Below, in pieces: positions 14,201 through 17,537 of a stretch of DNA of 17,537 bases. The notes under the pieces were generated by a model. That model worked only from the letters and a program-made list of their open reading frames with translations, was not told the origin of the DNA and did not search any database. Within the stretch, counting starts at the first letter, position 1, and every line of letters starts with the position of its first letter. Source of the DNA: Candidatus Omnitrophota bacterium. GTDB lineage: Bacteria > Omnitrophota > Gorgyraeia > Gygaellales > Profunditerraquicolaceae. Location: assembly GCA_016938245.1 (NCBI GenBank), contig JAFGUY010000092.1, positions 1 to 17,537 of the forward strand, written 5' to 3'. Both the position numbers and the translations under genes were made by a program.

Positions 14201-14686
14201 ATGGAAAATGATCCCGCAGGCCAGTTAGAATTATTTTCAGACTCCGGTCAGAAAACCAGAGCTTCCTCCGTAAACAGAAAAGACAATCAATTTGCCGGGT
14301 ATATCTGGAAATACGAAAAAGCAGTGCTGCTTATTATTGCGTTTCTAGTCGTAGGAATCATATCTTATTCTTTAGGAGTTGAAAGAGGAAAGAGGAATCA
14401 AAAACAGCCCGTAATTATTTCGAATGAGGCTTTAATGCCAAAGATTGAAACGGAAGAATTAGCGCAGGATTCCGGATATACTATTCAGGTGGCAAGTTTC
14501 AAGACCGATTCTTATGCCCGCAAAGAGGCGGCAATGCTTAAGGAAAAAGGGTATAAAGCTTCGGTTCTGCATAGGGGTGAATATGTTATTGTATGCGTAG
14601 GTAATTTTAAAAATAAAGAAGAAGCGCAGTCGTTAATACCAGAATTGGGCAGGTATTATAAAGACTGCCGTATAAGGAGGTTATAA
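14201..14686 (+). CDS. SPOR-domain membrane protein
   Basis: A 161-residue bitopic inner-membrane protein. A cytoplasmic N-terminal stretch (1-40) precedes one membrane helix (41-60), a short linker (61-90) and a SPOR domain (91-161) beginning YTIQVASFKTDSYAR and ending in a basic tail. SPOR domains bind denuded glycan strands of septal peptidoglycan, so the protein is probably recruited to the division site. This fits the NlpD-like lipoprotein encoded upstream. No clear Shine-Dalgarno sequence precedes the ATG, which lies 11 bases after the HD-GYP stop. The next gene follows after 2 bases. Confidence 0.88.
   Translation: MENDPAGQLELFSDSGQKTRASSVNRKDNQFAGYIWKYEKAVLLIIAFLVVGIISYSLGVERGKRNQKQPVIISNEALMPKIETEELAQDSGYTIQVASFKTDSYARKEAAMLKEKGYKASVLHRGEYVIVCVGNFKNKEEAQSLIPELGRYYKDCRIRRL
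14674..14680 (+). promoter_or_regulatory. Consensus Shine-Dalgarno site of the small basic protein
   Basis: AAGGAGG lies 8 bases before the ATG at 14689, inside the end of the SPOR gene. It is the best match to the anti-Shine-Dalgarno sequence seen before any plus-strand gene in the window. This suggests that the small basic protein is translated more strongly than its neighbours (inference). Confidence 0.75.
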
Positions 14687-14688
14687 AG

Positions 14689-14940
14689 ATGTCAATACAT
14701 CCGTCTTTAAGTATATCCGATAAGGATAAGAAACAAAGGTTTGTCTTAAAACGCAATGAACGTATAAGATCAATGATGGAAAAGGGAAACTGGAAAGAAG
14801 GGGATAAGGTGTACGGTTTGCTTAAGCTTAAGACAGTAAGGATAAAGATCAAGAAAGAGAAGGTTGAAAAGGCTGCAGATGCGACTGCCGCAGAAGGAGC
14901 AGCGCCAGCTCCCGAAGCAAAGGCAGCGCCCAAAGCTTAA
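14689..14940 (+). CDS. Small basic protein of the PVC/Omnitrophota type
   Basis: An 83-residue, strongly basic protein. The N-terminal part, MSIHPSLSISDKDKKQRFV followed by LKRNERIRSMMEKGNWKEGD and VYGLLKLKTVRIKIKK, matches a short protein family I know from Verrucomicrobia, Chlamydiae and related phyla (TIGR04137-like, name from memory). Its function is not established; size, charge and expected high expression suggest RNA or ribosome binding (inference). Residues about 60-83 form an alanine-, glutamate- and proline-rich tail ending in KAAPKA, unlike the compact core. It starts 2 bases after the SPOR gene and ends 4 bases before aroB. Confidence 0.85.
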   Translation: MSIHPSLSISDKDKKQRFVLKRNERIRSMMEKGNWKEGDKVYGLLKLKTVRIKIKKEKVEKAADATAAEGAAPAPEAKAAPKA

Positions 14941-14944
14941 TAAA

Positions 14945-16030
14945 ATGCATAGTATAAGATTAAACCTTAAAAGCCGCTCCTATAATATAATTGTAGGAAC
15001 GAAGATTTTACCTTTGCTTGGTAGGTATCTTGCCCGGATTAATATAGGGACAGATGCCTATATCATTACTAATTCGGCTGTAAAGAGCCGTTACGGCAGG
15101 GTTTTATCCCAAGGGCTTAAAAAATACGGTTTTAATCTTAAGTTTAAAACCATACCCGATGGCGAAAGAGCAAAAGATATCCGGGTAGCTTCTCTTTTGA
15201 TCAGGGATTTAGCGAAGTTTGATTTAAAGAGGCGTTCATTTATTATCGCTTTCGGCGGCGGGGTGGTAGGAGACTTAAGCGGGTTTGTTGCCTCTATATA
15301 TAAAAGAGGCATACCCTATATTCAGGTACCGACTACTCTTTTAGCTCAAGTGGATTCAAGCATAGGAGGCAAGACCGCAATAGATTTGAAGGAAGGTAAG
15401 AATTTGGCCGGAGCGTTTTATCAGCCGGCTTTAGTTTTTAGCGATATATCGCTTTTAAAGACTTTGAATAAAAGGCAGGTTGCAAACGGGCTTGCTGAAG
15501 TAATAAAATACGGGGTGATTAAAGACAAAAATTTACTTACTTACATTGAGAGGGAATGCAGGAATATTATCCGGCTGAAAGAGCCTTTTCTTGAGCATAT
15601 AGTTAAATGCTGTTCCGGGATAAAGGCTTCGATTGTTTCCCTTGATGAAACAGAAAAAAAGGGATTACGTACGGCATTAAATTTCGGGCATACCATAGGC
15701 CATGCTATTGAAGCTGCAGCGAACTTTTACAAATATAATCATGGGGAAGCAATAGCTTTGGGTATGTTGGTGGCTTTAGAGATGAGCGTAAGACTTAAGC
15801 TTATTAATCAGGCTATTCTAAAAAGGATTGAGGCGTTAATCAGCAGCGCAGGGCTGCCTGTTAAGATAACCGGGGTTTCGGTAGCGAAAATATTAAAAAA
15901 ACATTTTCATGATAAGAAGTTTACCGGTAAAAGCAATAAATTCGTATTAGTTAGCGGATTAGGAAAGGTTACGGTAGTAAAAGATATTCCGTTAAGTTTA
16001 ATCCGCTACGCGATAGAAAAAAGGCTTTGA
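14945..16030 (+). CDS. aroB: 3-dehydroquinate synthase
   Basis: A 361-residue NAD- and metal-dependent enzyme converting DAHP to 3-dehydroquinate, step 2 of the shikimate pathway. Seen are FGGGVVGDLSGFVAS near the middle of the first half, VPTTLLAQVDSSIGGKTAID, the KNLAGAFYQP stretch, NGLAEVIKYG and the metal-binding NFGHTIGHAIE with a later NHGEAIALGM. I place the start at ATG 14945. The open frame extends 27 codons further upstream, but that part overlaps the small basic protein in another frame and has no family similarity. There is no Shine-Dalgarno sequence, so translation probably relies on re-initiation. AroQ, acting next in the pathway, is encoded at 525-956. Confidence 0.94.
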   Translation: MHSIRLNLKSRSYNIIVGTKILPLLGRYLARINIGTDAYIITNSAVKSRYGRVLSQGLKKYGFNLKFKTIPDGERAKDIRVASLLIRDLAKFDLKRRSFIIAFGGGVVGDLSGFVASIYKRGIPYIQVPTTLLAQVDSSIGGKTAIDLKEGKNLAGAFYQPALVFSDISLLKTLNKRQVANGLAEVIKYGVIKDKNLLTYIERECRNIIRLKEPFLEHIVKCCSGIKASIVSLDETEKKGLRTALNFGHTIGHAIEAAANFYKYNHGEAIALGMLVALEMSVRLKLINQAILKRIEALISSAGLPVKITGVSVAKILKKHFHDKKFTGKSNKFVLVSGLGKVTVVKDIPLSLIRYAIEKRL

Positions 16031-16032
16031 AG

Positions 16033-16497
16033 TTACCGCGTAGAATTGATAAGAGTGATTTCCCTTCCTTCAAATTCCAGAATTACCCTGTCTAAAGTAA
16101 CCGCTTTTACTGTTGCGCCCTGAATAGTATCCCCGATTTTAATTATGCGATTGTTAACTAAAGCATATCCTTCATTTTTTTGAAAATATACTCCGTTTAG
16201 AGTCAGAACCGGGTCAGGCGGAGGCGCAGGTTTTTCTTCCTCCACAGGAGGTGCGATGTCAGCCGGAGTTATTACCGGCATAGCAGAGGGGGGGGGCTGG
16301 ATAATTTTAGGCCGCGTAAAGAAGCTTATAGCTATTTTTCCTAAGAAAAGCCCTGCTAAAATTACCAATATATATATAAGCGCAGGATTGTTTTTATTTT
16401 TTGGTTTTACCGTTTGATTCTCTGTTTGATTCTTTTCAGGAGTTTTCTTGCCGAAACTCTTTTCAACTTTTTTAAGTGCGTCATAGATTATGCTCAA
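16033..16497 (-). CDS. GspB-like general secretion pathway protein
   Basis: A 154-residue bitopic membrane protein. The cytoplasmic N-terminus MSIIYDALKKVEKSFG is typical of GspB/ExeB-like proteins. It is followed by a polar stretch, one membrane helix (39-60), a proline-rich linker (64-96) and a C-terminal domain (97-154) with YALVNNRIIKIGDTIQG and a REITLI end, as in the type II secretion GspB domain. It would work with the GspA ATPase upstream, possibly opening peptidoglycan for a secretin or pilus. The start is TTG at 16497, overlapping the gspA stop; GGAGG lies 6 bases before it. The linker is partly encoded by a run of nine C. Confidence 0.85.
   Translation of the reverse strand: MSIIYDALKKVEKSFGKKTPEKNQTENQTVKPKNKNNPALIYILVILAGLFLGKIAISFFTRPKIIQPPPSAMPVITPADIAPPVEEEKPAPPPDPVLTLNGVYFQKNEGYALVNNRIIKIGDTIQGATVKAVTLDRVILEFEGREITLINSTR
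16288..16296 (-). repeat. Mononucleotide run of nine C within the GspB-like gene
   Basis: Nine consecutive G on the plus strand read as nine C in the coding direction and encode part of the proline run in the linker (QPPPS, residues 67-71). A gain or loss of one base would shift the frame before the C-terminal domain. It is the longest G/C homopolymer that I noticed in the window. Confidence 0.85.
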
Positions 16498-17318
16498 ATT
16501 TTTCCTCCTACTGCGTAACTATTGAGTTCTTCAAAACACTTATTAATTATATTCTGGTCTATTGTTTTTGTCCCTGCGGCAAAACCCGCCAAGAGCGCGC
16601 GGTCGCAGATCATATTTATTAAACGCGGCGTCCCGGAAGAAAAGCTGGCTATTCCCTCAATAGCCTCCCGGCTAAATTCTATCCCTCCTACTAACCCCGT
16701 GACATTAAGCCTGTGTTCGATATAATTAGCTATCTGTCTGTGCTCAAGCGGAAGAATATGGTATCTGACCATAACGCGCTGCCTAAGTTGCCTTAATTCA
16801 TAAAGATTAAGGCGGGCATTTAATTCCGGTTGTCCGACTAATACTACCTGCAGGAGCTTTTCTTTTTCGGTCTCTATATTAGAGAGGAGGCGGACCTGTT
16901 CAAGAAGCCCGGGCTTTAGGTTTTGCGCTTCGTCAATAATCAGGACAACATTGCTGCCCCTTTCAGATTCAGTAAGGAGAAATGAATTAAGCTGGCGCAC
17001 TAATTCAAATTTTCCCTTGCTTTGCGAAGCTATCCCGAAATCAGCTACTATGGATTCCAGTAATTCTCTCTCTGAAAAACGCGGGTTAAGTATAAAAGCA
17101 GTCTTTATGTCTTTATTTAATTCATTTAAGAAAAACCTGCAGAGGGTAGTTTTTCCCGTCCCTATTTCTCCGGTTAATACGATAATCCCTTTTCTCTGGG
17201 ATACTCCGTAATGAAGGTGGGCAAGGGCCTCTTTATGTTTATCGCTTAAAAAGAAGAATGCTGGGTCAGAGGTAACATTGAAGGGGCGTTCTTTTAATCC
17301 GTAGAATTTACAATACAT
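16494..17318 (-). CDS. GspA/ExeA-like AAA ATPase
   Basis: A 274-residue ATPase of the ExeA/GspA family. The N-terminal KFYGLKERPFNVTSDPAFFF (about 4-23) is characteristic. It is followed by Walker A GEIGTGKT (50-57), Walker B VVLIIDE (124-130), LVGQPELNARL and QRVMVRYHILPL, then FSSGTPRLINMICDRALL. The peptidoglycan-binding domain and membrane segment found at the C-terminus of Aeromonas ExeA are missing; the short form is common in other phyla. It probably energises assembly of a secretion or pilus channel together with the GspB-like partner. The ATG is preceded by AAGGA at 8 bases, and a sigma70-type promoter lies just upstream. Confidence 0.9.
   Translation of the reverse strand: MYCKFYGLKERPFNVTSDPAFFFLSDKHKEALAHLHYGVSQRKGIIVLTGEIGTGKTTLCRFFLNELNKDIKTAFILNPRFSERELLESIVADFGIASQSKGKFELVRQLNSFLLTESERGSNVVLIIDEAQNLKPGLLEQVRLLSNIETEKEKLLQVVLVGQPELNARLNLYELRQLRQRVMVRYHILPLEHRQIANYIEHRLNVTGLVGGIEFSREAIEGIASFSSGTPRLINMICDRALLAGFAAGTKTIDQNIINKCFEELNSYAVGGKI
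16504..16508 (-). promoter_or_regulatory. Shine-Dalgarno site deciding the TTG start of the GspB-like gene
   Basis: GGAGG on the minus strand lies within the last codons of the GspA-like gene, 6 bases before the TTG at 16497. The TTG is followed directly by the conserved SIIYDALKK text. This identifies a non-ATG start that overlaps the upstream stop codon. Confidence 0.75.
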
Positions 17319-17338
17319 TCATTTTGTCCTTCGCGCTT

Positions 17339-17366
17339 ATTATAGCAAAAAGTATAGAAAAGTAAA
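17339..17366 (-). promoter_or_regulatory. Predicted sigma70-type promoter for gspA-gspB
   Basis: On the minus strand TATAAT (17344-17339) lies 16 bases downstream of TTTACT (17366-17361). The -10 is a perfect match, the -35 matches at 4 of 6 positions. Transcription would begin near 17331, leaving a leader of about 13 bases that contains the AAGGA ribosome-binding site. Confidence 0.6.
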
Positions 17367-17396
17367 CTAAATTTCGATAATATGCCAAATATTTTA

Positions 17397-17424
17397 TTGA
17401 CAATGGGGTTATTTTAAGTATAAT
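17397..17424 (+). promoter_or_regulatory. Consensus sigma70-type promoter, rightward
   Basis: TTGACA (17397-17402) and TATAAT (17419-17424) are both perfect consensus hexamers with a 16-base spacer. Transcription would start near 17431 and leave the window. No start codon for a plus-strand gene is seen before the window ends, so the target is unknown. Confidence 0.65.
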
Positions 17425-17445
17425 ATATAACATAGTTTAGGTCAA
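17417..17445 (-). promoter_or_regulatory. Overlapping sigma70-type promoter, leftward, toward gspA
   Basis: On the minus strand TTGACC (17445-17440) and TATACT (17422-17417) are separated by 17 bases, 5 of 6 matches for each hexamer. Its -10 shares four bases with the -10 of the rightward promoter. Transcription would start near 17410 and run to gspA with a leader of about 90 bases, upstream of the proximal promoter at 17339-17366. Confidence 0.5.
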
Positions 17446-17537
17446 TTTTCTCGTCAAGTCTTTTTTCTCCTGTAAAATCTCATCCGCATATCACTCCGTT
17501 TTTTCATATTCTTAAACAGCTACGATCTCTTCCTTCA
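17425..17537. other. Right-edge intergenic region, no confirmed gene
   Basis: No plus-strand start codon or RNA gene is recognisable here. GTCAA occurs twice as a direct repeat (17441-17445 and 17453-17457), and runs of six T follow at 17461-17466 and near 17500. On the minus strand one frame reads KEEIVAV and then a stop at 17514-17516, which could be the end of a gene lying beyond the edge. It is too short to judge. Confidence 0.25.

Noticed and set aside
14864..14944. Upstream extension of aroB (27 extra codons)
   Set aside because: It overlaps the end of the small basic protein in another frame, is rich in Gln/Lys/Arg as expected for an out-of-frame reading of the alanine-rich tail, and has no resemblance to AroB. 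ATG 14945 fits the family start.
16522..17211. Plus-strand frames opposite the GspA-like gene
   Set aside because: The minus-strand ATPase is strongly conserved and the plus-strand translations show no recognisable domain.
17454..17507. 17-codon minus-strand reading frame (MKKRSDMRMRFYRRKKT)
   Set aside because: It is very short, has no clear ribosome-binding site and lies in a promoter-rich region. It could be a leader peptide, but nothing in the sequence supports that beyond the frame itself.
1..17537. CRISPR array, insertion sequence, integrase or attachment site at the tRNA
   Set aside because: No regularly spaced repeats, transposase or integrase motifs were found, and no second copy of the tRNA-Gly 3' end was noticed downstream.

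Overview
The window looks like chromosomal DNA from an uncultivated diderm bacterium, most likely Omnitrophota (former candidate division OP3) or a relative in the PVC group. The evidence is: heptose genes for lipopolysaccharide; an NlpD-like lipoprotein and a SPOR protein; a GspA/GspB secretion pair; and a small basic protein of a kind I associate with Verrucomicrobia, Chlamydiae and Omnitrophota. The assignment is an inference from gene content. No insertion sequence, integrase, phage gene or CRISPR array is visible.

Layout. From 86 to 16030 all genes lie on the plus strand. They are packed so tightly that the largest gap is the 77-base leader of the phosphofructokinase gene, and many neighbours overlap by 4 to 41 bases. 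Block 1 (86-5367): a DUF1844 protein, a Trm112-like zinc protein, aroQ, an M24 aminopeptidase, efp, accB, accC, an Asp23 protein and an AmaP-like membrane protein. The order aroQ-peptidase-efp-accB-accC-asp23 matches the Bacillus subtilis yqhS-yqhT-efp-(spoIIIA)-accB-accC-yqhY region without the sporulation genes. Block 2 (5445-9275): a phosphofructokinase with PPi-type active-site residues, gmhA and a stand-alone heptose-1-phosphate adenylyltransferase, a stand-alone ThiD2 kinase, thiC, and a tRNA-Gly(CCC) gene that starts inside the end of thiC. Block 3 (9291-14189): an NlpD-like lipoprotein, an archaeal-type AAA ATPase, a YfcE-like phosphodiesterase, a dGTPase-like HD hydrolase and a GAF/HD-GYP protein, translationally coupled in series. 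Block 4 (14201-16030): a SPOR membrane protein, the small basic protein behind the best Shine-Dalgarno sequence in the window, and aroB.

From 17318 back to 16033 a short minus-strand operon (gspA-gspB) runs convergently into aroB with only 2 bases between the stop codons. Its upstream region (17319-17537) carries a proximal promoter and a pair of overlapping, opposite-facing consensus-like promoters that share one -10 region.

How the genes fit together: aroB and aroQ supply two consecutive shikimate-pathway steps. accB and accC form the biotin-carboxylase half of acetyl-CoA carboxylase, beside an Asp23/AmaP envelope pair. gmhA and the adenylyltransferase feed lipopolysaccharide heptose. thiC and thiD2 make the pyrimidine half of thiamine. 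NlpD-like, SPOR and GspA/B proteins belong to cell-wall division and secretion. No clear new defence system is visible. The most unusual items are the thiC/tRNA overlap, the ATPase-phosphodiesterase-dNTPase-HD-GYP cassette, the predicted PPi-dependent phosphofructokinase with a structured leader, and the symmetric promoter.
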